Source: an uncultured Oscillospiraceae bacterium
GTDB lineage: Bacteria > Bacillota > Clostridia > Oscillospirales > Oscillospiraceae
Length of the DNA stretch: 64,000 nt
Direction: 5' to 3'
Assembly: GCA_934593275.1 (NCBI GenBank)
Contig: CAKTQE010000004.1
Location: forward strand, 1-64,000
The position numbers and the translations under genes were made by a program. The notes under the pieces were generated by a model. The model saw only the letters and a list, made by a program, of their open reading frames with translations. It ran no database searches and was not told the DNA's origin. This document shows positions 24,705 through 32,787 of this stretch, piece by piece (positions within the stretch are counted from its first letter, which is position 1; every line of letters starts with the position of its first letter).

Positions 24705-27464
24705 TTAAGAATTATTCATGACTTTCAGCTGTTGCTCCGTGATTGGTTGGCCGGTGCTGTCCAGGAAAGGCTGGTCCGTTTCGTAATAGCCCAGTTCCAC
24801 AGTGTCCCGGAAGGTGCAGCCCGTCAGCACGGGGCTTTCGCCCTGGATGGAGGCCAGGTGGGTATAGGTGTTTCCGGAGAAGGCTGTGTTTTGGAGGGTT
24901 ACTGCCCGGCAGGTTTCGGCTTTCAGCATGAGCAATGCGGTGCAGTCCTCCACCTGTAAATCCGTCAGACTGATCTCCTGGCAGCCCACCAGGTCAAACA
25001 GCGGGGAATACAGGGAGCCTCCCGCATTGCCGATTTTCCGGAAGCGGTTGTCTTTCACGGTAAACCGGGCGCACATCCGCAGATACAGCCCGCCCTCGGC
25101 GCAGTCGTGGATGGTGCTGTTCTGAACCGTCACGTCCCGGGTCTCGATGGCAACAATGCCGGTGGTGCCGCAGCCGTAGAGGTCACAGCTGTCCACGCTT
25201 CCGTTGCTGCACCCATCCATTCGGATGACGTTTCCGGAACAACTGCCCTGTTCCGGGGTATGTCCCAGGGTCAGGCCCTGGACCTGGAAATCCCGGCAGT
25301 TTTCAAAATGCAAGACGTTGGCGTATCTGGGCTGGGTCACGACCTCCACATCCCCCTGGCCAACGAGCCGCACCCCATCCGCCTGAATGGTCAGCTCCCA
25401 GCCGTCATAGGCTTCCGACCACCGGTAGGAACCGCTCAGGTTCGGTTCGCCGTAAGTCGCCGCATAAGTCAGGTCATAGGTACCCGGCTCTAAGTAAACG
25501 GTGGTGTTGGGGGCAATGGCCGCCAACAGGTCATCAACAGTGGATACCGTCACCTCCTGAGGCTCCACCGGCTCTTGGGGCTGTTCCGGTTCCGGTTCCG
25601 GCTCCGGGGTGGTTTCCACCGGAAGGGGTTCGGAATTGCCCGCCGCTTCCCACCGGGAGGTGGAAATGTCCCGGAAATTGCAGCCCTCGATTTGGGTTTC
25701 CTGCTTGGTTTGCAGCATCTCCTGCTCAAAGCTGCAATTCTGCACGGTGTTATAGGCAAAAACCAGCTTGCCCTCTCCATCGGCGGTTTCCAGCAGCCGG
25801 GAGGCCACACTGTTTTCAATCAGGCAGTTTTGCACCGTGGCCCCGGTGCAGCCTTTCAGCTCCACCAAAGGCCCCAGGCAGTTCATATCGTAAATATGAC
25901 AGTTGTCCACCAGTACATCCGAAGAATTGTACATGGTCAGGGCATTGTAGGTGCAGTCGTATAAATCGCTACTGTGCACGGTCAGGTTTTTGCTGCCCTG
26001 GGCGATGACGGCCACGGTGCCGCAGCCGAAAAGATAGAGGCTGCCGCCGTCTACCTGTCGGCAGTTTTCAAAATGCAGCACGCCCCCGCTGCAGTCCCCT
26101 TTCTGGGGGCTGTGGCCCACGGTCAGGTCCTGGAGCCACAGATTGGAGCTGTTGCGGAAATACAGGACGTTTGCATATCTGGGAGCGGCCAAAACCTGGG
26201 TTTTCTTCCCGACTTCTCCCCGGATGGAGAGATTCTGGACATTGTGGATCACCAGCTGATAGCCGTCAAACACCGGTTCCCAGCTGTAATAGGGGCTTTT
26301 GGTGGGCTGGCCGTAGTCCCGGGCGTCTAAGAGGTTATACTCGCCGGACCGGAGCCGCACATCCCGGTTGGGTCCGATGGCCCCCAGAAAATCCTCCACA
26401 TTGGAAACCGTCACCGTCTTTACAAGGTCCATGTTCGGCTGTCCCAGGTAATTGGCCTGGGGGAACCGCACCTGTTCCGGACCCAGCAGCAGCCCCAGGA
26501 CCGTCAAAACCACCGCCGCACCCAGGCCCAAAAGGACACCCAGCTTGGTATTCCGGTAGCCCATAATGGCCAGCAGCCGCCGCTTGAGATCCCGCTTCTC
26601 CGTGGAAAAAGTGGTGGCCCCGGCGGCAGCGGGCAGAGGATTGGCCGCTGCCATGGCAATGAGGGTCTCTCCGTAGGTCTGCTTCTCCACAGGAGTCATG
26701 TGCCGGATGACCCACTCGTCACAGCTCAGCTCACAGGCCCGGCCCAACTCCCGGCGAATCACATAGGTCAGGGGGTTAAACCACTGAATGGAGAACACCG
26801 TCACGGAAAACCACTTGTAAATAATGTCGTTCCGGCGAAAATGTACCAGTTCGTGGAGGAGAATGTTTTGAAGCATTTCCTCGCTGTAGCTGCCCTCCGG
26901 CAGCAATATTTTAGGCTGCACCATCCCCACCAGCATGGGCGATTCCAGATTTTTGGCCAGCAGCAGCCGGGGCTTTTGCCACAGGCCCTGAAACTGCCCG
27001 GCATTCTCCCACAGCAGTTCCTTTGTCACACTGCGCCGCGCCCGCACTACAAATCTCCAGTAGCTCAGCAGATACCAGCCAAAGGAGCCGATGGCCCCCG
27101 TCGCCCAGAACAGGGGCAGCAGCTTTTGAAGGGAGAGCCGCTGCACCTCTTTCTCAGCGGAATCGGTGGGGGTGGCATCCTGTTTCACAAAAGCTTCCTG
27201 CACAGCTTCCGTTTCCAGGGGGTAGGTTTCCCGTGGGGCCGTTGGCTCCGTAACGGTGGCCGTTTCCGGGGCGGGTGTCTGCCGGGGGGCCGTGGGCATG
27301 GCCCCCGGCAGGGGTACCAGAAACCGCAGCAGCACCACCAGCCAGGCATAATAATAAAAGGTGTTGGAAAGCTTTTTAAACACCAGCTTCTTTCCCAAAA
27401 GCAGCAGCAGTGCCAGCACCGAGCCGCCCAGGGTCAAAGACAAAAATAGATTCCAAATATTCAT
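24705..27464 (-). CDS. BlaR1-type M56 metallopeptidase sensor with two extracellular beta-helix modules
   Basis: A 919-residue sensor. Membrane helices at about 5-25 and 34-54 lead to a Pro/Thr/Glu-rich loop and further helices. The zinc protease motif HELVH is at 204-208, with CELSCDE (245-250) as the third-ligand region. A last membrane helix at about 307-328 leads to the outside. In BlaR1/MecR1 this outside part is a penicillin-binding domain. Here it is two beta-helix modules (about 350-605 and 637-919), joined by a Glu/Pro linker (about 612-636). Each has PRYANVL, TLGH/TVGH, CSGxV and LYGCGT/LFGCGT motifs. The start overlaps the blaI-like stop by 4 bases. Signal binding would trigger the cytoplasmic protease and cleavage of the BlaI-like repressor. 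The ligand is unknown, but a beta-lactam is unlikely. Confidence 0.9.
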   Translation of the reverse strand: MNIWNLFLSLTLGGSVLALLLLLGKKLVFKKLSNTFYYYAWLVVLLRFLVPLPGAMPTAPRQTPAPETATVTEPTAPRETYPLETEAVQEAFVKQDATPTDSAEKEVQRLSLQKLLPLFWATGAIGSFGWYLLSYWRFVVRARRSVTKELLWENAGQFQGLWQKPRLLLAKNLESPMLVGMVQPKILLPEGSYSEEMLQNILLHELVHFRRNDIIYKWFSVTVFSIQWFNPLTYVIRRELGRACELSCDEWVIRHMTPVEKQTYGETLIAMAAANPLPAAAGATTFSTEKRDLKRRLLAIMGYRNTKLGVLLGLGAAVVLTVLGLLLGPEQVRFPQANYLGQPNMDLVKTVTVSNVEDFLGAIGPNRDVRLRSGEYNLLDARDYGQPTKSPYYSWEPVFDGYQLVIHNVQNLSIRGEVGKKTQVLAAPRYANVLYFRNSSNLWLQDLTVGHSPQKGDCSGGVLHFENCRQVDGGSLYLFGCGTVAVIAQGSKNLTVHSSDLYDCTYNALTMYNSSDVLVDNCHIYDMNCLGPLVELKGCTGATVQNCLIENSVASRLLETADGEGKLVFAYNTVQNCSFEQEMLQTKQETQIEGCNFRDISTSRWEAAGNSEPLPVETTPEPEPEPEQPQEPVEPQEVTVSTVDDLLAAIAPNTTVYLEPGTYDLTYAATYGEPNLSGSYRWSEAYDGWELTIQADGVRLVGQGDVEVVTQPRYANVLHFENCRDFQVQGLTLGHTPEQGSCSGNVIRMDGCSNGSVDSCDLYGCGTTGIVAIETRDVTVQNSTIHDCAEGGLYLRMCARFTVKDNRFRKIGNAGGSLYSPLFDLVGCQEISLTDLQVEDCTALLMLKAETCRAVTLQNTAFSGNTYTHLASIQGESPVLTGCTFRDTVELGYYETDQPFLDSTGQPITEQQLKVMNNS

Positions 27465-27874
27465 CGGTCATCCTCCACATGAAACAGGTCCCGCAGTTCC
27501 TCTATGTCCTGCTCCGTCAGGTCCTTGGAGCCGATGAGAGAGGCAACCAAAGCCTTGGCACTGCCCCGGAACAGCCGGTTTACCAGGCTGTCCGCCGCGG
27601 AGGCCGTGTATTCTTCCCGCCCCAGGGTGGGGCTATAGAGGTAAACCCCCGCCTTGGACCTGGTAAGTGCGCCCTTTTCCGTCAGTCGGGCAATCAGGGT
27701 TTTAATGGTGGTGGCCTCCCAGCCGGTACCCTGTAGGCCCTGGCGAATTTCCGCCACGCTTAAGGGCCGCCCGGCCTCCCACAGAAGGTTCATGATCTCG
27801 TATTCAGAATCCGTGATTTTCGGATGTTGTGCCACAAGCATCCCTCCTTTTTCTTTATACTCTCTATATACCAC
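27461..27874 (-). CDS. BlaI/MecI/CopY-family repressor
   Basis: A 137-residue winged-helix repressor. The N-terminal DNA-binding part reads ITDSEYEIMNLLWEAGRPLSV and WEATTIKTLIARLTEKGALTR (the usual W-x-x-x-T-[IV]-x-T-L-[IL]-x-R-L pattern). The C-terminal dimerisation region holds LVNRLF and RDLFH. It is cotranscribed with, and overlaps, its probable protease partner at 24705. Two operator-like sites in its own promoter (27879-27916) argue for autorepression relieved when the sensor's protease cuts the repressor. ATG 27874 has GGAGGG upstream; the region before it is the shared control region with the divergent glucokinase gene. Confidence 0.94.
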   Translation of the reverse strand: MVYREYKEKGGMLVAQHPKITDSEYEIMNLLWEAGRPLSVAEIRQGLQGTGWEATTIKTLIARLTEKGALTRSKAGVYLYSPTLGREEYTASAADSLVNRLFRGSAKALVASLIGSKDLTEQDIEELRDLFHVEDDR

Positions 27875-27916
27875 AAGAGACTACGGTTGTCAACCCACTA
27901 AGACTACATTTGTAGC
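27865..27916 (-). promoter_or_regulatory. Promoter and BlaI-type operators of the repressor-sensor operon
   Basis: On the minus strand TTGACA (27893-27888), a 17-base spacer and TATATA (27870-27865). A perfect CTACA-TT-TGTAG (27904-27915) lies just upstream of the -35. A second, less perfect copy (GACTACGGTTGTCA, 27879-27892) overlaps the -35 and spacer. The core TACA-N2-TGTA is the known BlaI/MecI half-site arrangement. Confidence 0.8.
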
Positions 27917-28017
27917 TTCTTAATAAAATCTTTCAAATTCTTTTTGTAAGCTCTTTTCTTTTGAAATCAAATCCTGTATAATAAAACCAACTCAGAAAAC
28001 ATTAGGAGGAATCCCTT

Positions 28018-28959
28018 ATGAAATACGGCTTCGGCGTGGATTTGGGCGGCACCACCGTCAAAATCGCCTATTTTGAGGAAACAGGAGAAATGCGCTCCAA
28101 GTGGGAGATCCCCACCAACCGAGAAAATGGCGGCAGCCAGATTTTGCCGGATATTGCGGCATCCATTGCTGAATTTTGCAAGTCCTGGAACATCCCCCGG
28201 GAGGACCTGCTGGGTATTGGCATTGGCGTTCCCGGTGCCGTCAGCAAGGGCGTTGTAAACTGCTGTGTCAACCTGGGCTGGGGCGTGGTGGCCATTGAGG
28301 AGGAGCTGTCCAAACTCACGGGGCTTCCTGTCAAGGCCAGCAACGATGCCAACGTGGCCGCTCTGGGCGAATACTGGAAAGGCGGCGGACTGGGCTGCGA
28401 CAATGTGGTCTTCGTCACCCTGGGTACCGGCGTTGGCGGCGGCATTATTGTAGACGGCAAGCTGATGAACGGTGCCCACGGCTCCGGCGGCGAGCTGGGC
28501 CACATGGTTCTGGACCCCAAAGAGACCGCCGTCTGCGGCTGCGGCAAGCGGGGCTGCGTGGAGCAGTATTGCTCTGCCACGGGCATTGTACGGCTGGCGG
28601 GACTGCGACTGGACAAGGACCAGGAGCCTTCCCGTCTGCGGGAACTGCCTCAAATCACCTGCCGGGATATTTTCGATGCCGCCAAGGCCGGGGACAAGGT
28701 AGCCGGTGAAATTCTGGAAGTCTACTTTGACTATATGGGCCAGTTCCTCGGCTCTGTCTGCTCTGCCATTGACCCGGATGCGGTGGTCATCGGCGGCGGC
28801 GTCAGCAAGGCCGGTCAGGTGCTGCTGGACGGCATTGCCCCCTACTTTAAGAAGTATGTCTTCCATGCGGCCTACGGCGTGAAATTTGCTCTGGCCTCCC
28901 TGGGAAATGACGCCGGTGCCTACGGCGCGTTCAAGCTGATTCTGGACGAAAGCAAGTAA
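28018..28959 (+). CDS. ROK-family glucokinase
   Basis: Phosphorylates glucose to glucose-6-phosphate with ATP. In 313 residues there is the ATP-binding DLGGTTVK (9-16), the sugar-binding region with VTLGTGVGGGII and GELGHMVLD, and the ROK zinc motif CGCGKRGCVEQY. ATG 28018 follows TTAGGAGG; the gene has an AT-rich upstream region with a TATAAT box. It has no DNA-binding domain, so it is an enzyme and not a ROK repressor. It is divergent from the blaI-like operon; no functional link is evident. Confidence 0.94.
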   Translation: MKYGFGVDLGGTTVKIAYFEETGEMRSKWEIPTNRENGGSQILPDIAASIAEFCKSWNIPREDLLGIGIGVPGAVSKGVVNCCVNLGWGVVAIEEELSKLTGLPVKASNDANVAALGEYWKGGGLGCDNVVFVTLGTGVGGGIIVDGKLMNGAHGSGGELGHMVLDPKETAVCGCGKRGCVEQYCSATGIVRLAGLRLDKDQEPSRLRELPQITCRDIFDAAKAGDKVAGEILEVYFDYMGQFLGSVCSAIDPDAVVIGGGVSKAGQVLLDGIAPYFKKYVFHAAYGVKFALASLGNDAGAYGAFKLILDESK

Positions 28960-28978
28960 AAAACCGCCGGTTTTTTCT
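28957..28978 (+). terminator. Short terminator after the glucokinase gene
   Basis: AAAAACCG and CGGTTTTT form a small stem directly at the stop codon, followed by TCTTTTC. Confidence 0.55.
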
Positions 28979-29014
28979 TTTCAGACCCCCCTCTTTATAA
29001 AAATACTTTTCTCA

Positions 29015-29043
29015 TTGCAGTTTTCCCTTGTGTATGCTACAAT
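29015..29043 (+). promoter_or_regulatory. Promoter of the ABC exporter operon
   Basis: TTGCAG (29015-29020), a 17-base spacer and TACAAT (29038-29043) lie about 30 bases upstream of the first exporter start codon. Confidence 0.7.
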
Positions 29044-29074
29044 GACAATTGTGTTTGGATAAGGAGGGGATTTT

Positions 29075-30856
29075 TTGATTTTCGGAAAGCACATCAATGC
29101 CTATTACCGCAAGTACGCGCTCTATCTGTTAACAGGACTTTTGGCCCTGTTTGCGGTGGACTACTTGCAGCTGTTGATTCCGGGTATTTACCGGACGGTG
29201 ATCAACGGCATGAACCAGGGCTATATTCTGGAAGACGGCGTGAAAGTCGCCTTTGATATGGACTATCTGCTGGACAAAATCTGTATGCCCATGGTGTATA
29301 TCGTTCTGGCCATTGTCCTGGGCCGATTCACCTGGCGCACCACCATTTTCGGTGCCGCCACCAAGGTGGAAACGGATTTGCGGGACAGGATGTTCCGCCA
29401 TGCCGAGACCCTGAGCCGGGAATATTACCAGGTCAACAAGGTCGGCACCCTGATGAGCCTGTTTACCAATGACTTGGACACCGTGCAGGAGTGCTACGGC
29501 TGGGGCTTTATGCAGTTTTTTGACCCCATCATCCAAGGCTCTCTGGCGGTTTGGAGAATGTGGAGCATGGACCATGTGCTGACGGTGCTGTCCCTCATTC
29601 CCATGGGGCTGCTCTTTGCCAGTGCCAGCATTGTGGGCAAGAACATGACCAAAAAGTGGGACTACCGCCAGGAATGCTTTTCTAAAATGTCCGACTTTGC
29701 CCAGGAGAGCTTCTCCGGCATTGCCGTGGTAAAGGCCTTTGTCAAAGAAACCAAGGAGCTTCTGGCCTTTGAAAAGCTGAACCGGGAGAGCGAGGTCTCC
29801 AATATTGATTACACCAAAATCGCCGTACTACTGCGGATTCTGGTCACCACCTTTGTAGAGAGCGTGATTTGCGTCATTCTGGGCTACGGCGGGTATCTGG
29901 TGTATCAGGGCCGGTTCAACGCCGGGCAGCTGATGGAATTCATCGGCTACTTTGGAGCCATCATCTGGCCCATTATGGCGGTGGCGGAACTCATCGACAT
30001 GACCTCCCGGGGTAAGGCTTCCCTTAAGCGCATCAGTGCCCTGCTGGATGCCCCCCAGAATGTGGCGGACCGGCCCGGTGTCCATGCACTGGAACACCCC
30101 CAGGGCCGCATTGAGTTCCGGGACCTGACCTTTACCTACCCCGACGGGGAGTTCCCCGCTTTGGAGCACGTCTCTTTCACCGTGGAACCTGGGGAGCGCA
30201 TCGGCCTGGTGGGCAGGACCGGCTCCGGAAAAACCACCCTGGTGGATTTGATATTGAGAACCTACAATGTGCCTGACGGCACGGTATTTCTGGACGGGCA
30301 GGATGTAAACGATTTGAGCATCCGCAGCGTCCGGGAGACCTGCGCCTATGTACCCCAGGACAATTTCCTGTTCTCGGATACCATTGAAAATAACATTGCC
30401 TTTGGCAGTACCCCCTCCGGTGCTCAGGAGATCCGGCAGGCAGCGGTGCTGGCAGACATTGACGGCAACATCCGGGACTTCCACCTGGGCTACCAGACGG
30501 TTCTTGGAGAACGAGGCGTGACTATCTCCGGCGGCCAGAAGCAGCGGCTGTCCATTGCCCGTGCGCTGATGAAAAATGCCCCCATTCTGATTCTGGACGA
30601 CTCCGTATCCGCCGTGGATACCAAGACGGAAAAAATCATTCTGGACAATCTGCGCACCACCCGCCAGGGAAAGACCACTCTGCTGATCGCCCACAGAATT
30701 TCCACCATTGAGCAGATGGACAAGGTTCTCTTTATTGACGGCGGAAAAGTCCAGGGCTTCGATACCCACGAAAAGCTCTACGAAACCAACTTAGAATACC
30801 GGAAAATGGTAGACCTGCAGCGGCTGGAACAGGAAGGAGGGGAAACCAATGGCTGA
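29075..30856 (+). CDS. ABC exporter half-transporter, subunit with degenerate ATP site
   Basis: A 593-residue protein. An N-terminal six-helix membrane domain (about 15-310) is followed by an ATP-binding domain with Walker A GRTGSGKTT, signature ISGGQKQRLSIARAL and Walker B ILILDDSVSAVD, then an H-loop (LIAHRIS). The residue after the Walker B Asp is Asp rather than the catalytic Glu. In heterodimeric exporters such as TM287/288 and BmrCD this marks the non-hydrolysing site. It starts at TTG 29075, preceded by AAGGAGGGG, and overlaps the next subunit by 8 bases. The substrate is unknown; drug or lipid export is usual for this family. Confidence 0.93.
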   Translation: MIFGKHINAYYRKYALYLLTGLLALFAVDYLQLLIPGIYRTVINGMNQGYILEDGVKVAFDMDYLLDKICMPMVYIVLAIVLGRFTWRTTIFGAATKVETDLRDRMFRHAETLSREYYQVNKVGTLMSLFTNDLDTVQECYGWGFMQFFDPIIQGSLAVWRMWSMDHVLTVLSLIPMGLLFASASIVGKNMTKKWDYRQECFSKMSDFAQESFSGIAVVKAFVKETKELLAFEKLNRESEVSNIDYTKIAVLLRILVTTFVESVICVILGYGGYLVYQGRFNAGQLMEFIGYFGAIIWPIMAVAELIDMTSRGKASLKRISALLDAPQNVADRPGVHALEHPQGRIEFRDLTFTYPDGEFPALEHVSFTVEPGERIGLVGRTGSGKTTLVDLILRTYNVPDGTVFLDGQDVNDLSIRSVRETCAYVPQDNFLFSDTIENNIAFGSTPSGAQEIRQAAVLADIDGNIRDFHLGYQTVLGERGVTISGGQKQRLSIARALMKNAPILILDDSVSAVDTKTEKIILDNLRTTRQGKTTLLIAHRISTIEQMDKVLFIDGGKVQGFDTHEKLYETNLEYRKMVDLQRLEQEGGETNG

Positions 30857-32735
30857 GTATCTGCCTCTATTGATCGTCGGTGCCGTCATCGGCCTGTTTA
30901 CCCTGATTTTTTTGGTGGCCTACCTGATTCTTAAAAAGAAAACCCAGGCCCAGACCAGCGAGCGGCACATGACCGACCGGGAGATCATCACAAGACTTGC
31001 CCGGTATGCTGCCCCCTATAAAAAGGATTTTATTCTGGTCTTTGTCATCATGCTCGTCTCCATTGCCTACGATGTGGTGTCGCCTTTGCTGGTGGCCCAA
31101 ATCCAAGGCACCATCAAGGGCCGCTTTGCCCTGCCCCAGCTGTACCGGCTGGTGGGGATTTACGCCGGGATATTGGCGGTGAGCATGGTCTGCACCTATT
31201 TCCAGGCCATGATTTTGCAGAAAACCGGCCAGAAAATCCTTTCCCAGCTGCGCTTAGACACCTTTACCCACATTGAGCAGCTCTCCCACGCCCAGCTGAA
31301 TCAGATTCCCGTGGGAAAGCTGGTGACGAGAGTGACCAACGACCCCAATTCCATCAGCTATCTCTTTACCAACATCCTGGTGACCCTGGCCAAAAACTCC
31401 CTGGTGATTCTGGGGGTCTTGGGGGGGATGCTCATACTGAACTACGCCCTGACCCTGATGGTTTTGTGCTTTGTGCCGTTTCTGGTGTTTTTCACCCTGG
31501 TGTTTCAGAAATTCGCCCGGGCGGTCCACCGCAGTGTCAACAACGCCCGGACGGACGTGAACACCTACCTTTCCGAAAACCTCTCCGGTATGAAAGTCAC
31601 CCAGATTTTCAACCAGGAGGACCGGAAAATGGAGGAATTTCTGGTACGCAGCCGGAAGCTGGAAAAGGCCAAGTTCCAGCGGATGTATGTCTTCGGTATT
31701 TTCCGGCCCATGGTCTATATGCTCTTTGTCAGCTCCAATCTGTTCCTGTTCTACATCGGCTGCAAGGGCTACATTCAGGACACCACGTTCTTAGGCCAGA
31801 CCATTACCAGCGAGATTCTGGTGGCCTTTTACATGTATATTTCCCGGTTCTTTAACCCCATCCAGGCTTTGGCTGAGCAGTTTGACATGCTGGAGCAGTC
31901 CTTCGCCGCGGCGGAAAAGATTTTCACCATTCTGGATATGGTACCCCAGGTGGTAGACGAGCCGGATGCGGTGGAGCTGGAGAAAATAAAAGGCGAAATC
32001 GAGTTTAAGGACGTGTGGTTTGCCTATGAGCCAGGGCAATGGGTGCTGCAAGGGGTCTCTTTCCACGTGGCCCCCAAGCAGACCGTGGCCTTTGTAGGTT
32101 CCACCGGCTCCGGAAAATCCACCATTTTGAGCCTTATTTGCCGGAACTACGACATTCAAAAGGGTCAAATCCTGATTGACGGCATGGACATCCGGAAAAT
32201 CAAAATTTCCTCTCTCCGCCGCCACTTCGGCCAGATGCTTCAGGATGTATTCCTCTTTTCCGGCGACATCCGGGGGAACATCTTGCTGCGGGAGCAGGGC
32301 ATTTCCGATGAGGAAATCTGGCAGGCCTGCCGCTATGTCAACGCCGATGGCTTCATCCGGAAGCTGGATCAGGGCCTGGACGAGGTGGTTCGGGAACAGG
32401 GCAACAACTTCTCCGCCGGTCAGCGGCAGCTGTTGAGCTTCGCCCGCACCGTTCTCCACAAGCCCTCCGTGATGATTCTGGACGAGGCCACCGCCAACAT
32501 TGACACCGAAACCGAGGTACTCATTCAGGACTCTCTGGAAAAAATGAAAAACATCGGCACCATGCTGATCGTGGCCCACCGCCTGAGTACCATCCAGCAC
32601 GCCGACAACATCATTCTCCTGTCCCACGGCAAAATTCTGGAACAAGGCACCCACCAACAGCTCCTCCACCTGAAAGGTGCCTACTACCAGCTCTACACCC
32701 TGCAATTCCGCAAGGAACAATTGGAAGAACAATAA
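30849..32735 (+). CDS. ABC exporter half-transporter, catalytic subunit
   Basis: A 628-residue partner of the preceding gene. One N-terminal extra hydrophobic segment (about 5-27) precedes the six-helix membrane domain. The ATP-binding domain has Walker A GSTGSGKST, signature FSAGQRQLLSFARTV and a canonical Walker B ILDEATANID with the catalytic Glu. With the degenerate partner it should form an asymmetric heterodimer. ATG 30849 lies inside the 3' end of the first gene with GGAGG upstream, so the two subunits are made in equal amounts. A strong terminator follows at 32757. Confidence 0.93.
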   Translation: MAEYLPLLIVGAVIGLFTLIFLVAYLILKKKTQAQTSERHMTDREIITRLARYAAPYKKDFILVFVIMLVSIAYDVVSPLLVAQIQGTIKGRFALPQLYRLVGIYAGILAVSMVCTYFQAMILQKTGQKILSQLRLDTFTHIEQLSHAQLNQIPVGKLVTRVTNDPNSISYLFTNILVTLAKNSLVILGVLGGMLILNYALTLMVLCFVPFLVFFTLVFQKFARAVHRSVNNARTDVNTYLSENLSGMKVTQIFNQEDRKMEEFLVRSRKLEKAKFQRMYVFGIFRPMVYMLFVSSNLFLFYIGCKGYIQDTTFLGQTITSEILVAFYMYISRFFNPIQALAEQFDMLEQSFAAAEKIFTILDMVPQVVDEPDAVELEKIKGEIEFKDVWFAYEPGQWVLQGVSFHVAPKQTVAFVGSTGSGKSTILSLICRNYDIQKGQILIDGMDIRKIKISSLRRHFGQMLQDVFLFSGDIRGNILLREQGISDEEIWQACRYVNADGFIRKLDQGLDEVVREQGNNFSAGQRQLLSFARTVLHKPSVMILDEATANIDTETEVLIQDSLEKMKNIGTMLIVAHRLSTIQHADNIILLSHGKILEQGTHQQLLHLKGAYYQLYTLQFRKEQLEEQ

Positions 32736-32756
32736 AAGTACCTTAGATAGATGAAA

Positions 32757-32787
32757 GCCGGACAGCGTTTGCTGTCCGGCCTGTTTT
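32757..32787. terminator. Terminator of the exporter operon
   Basis: The perfect stem GCCGGACAGC / GCTGTCCGGC (32757-32780) is followed by CTGTTTTTT. The convergent gene stops at 32788. Confidence 0.88.
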
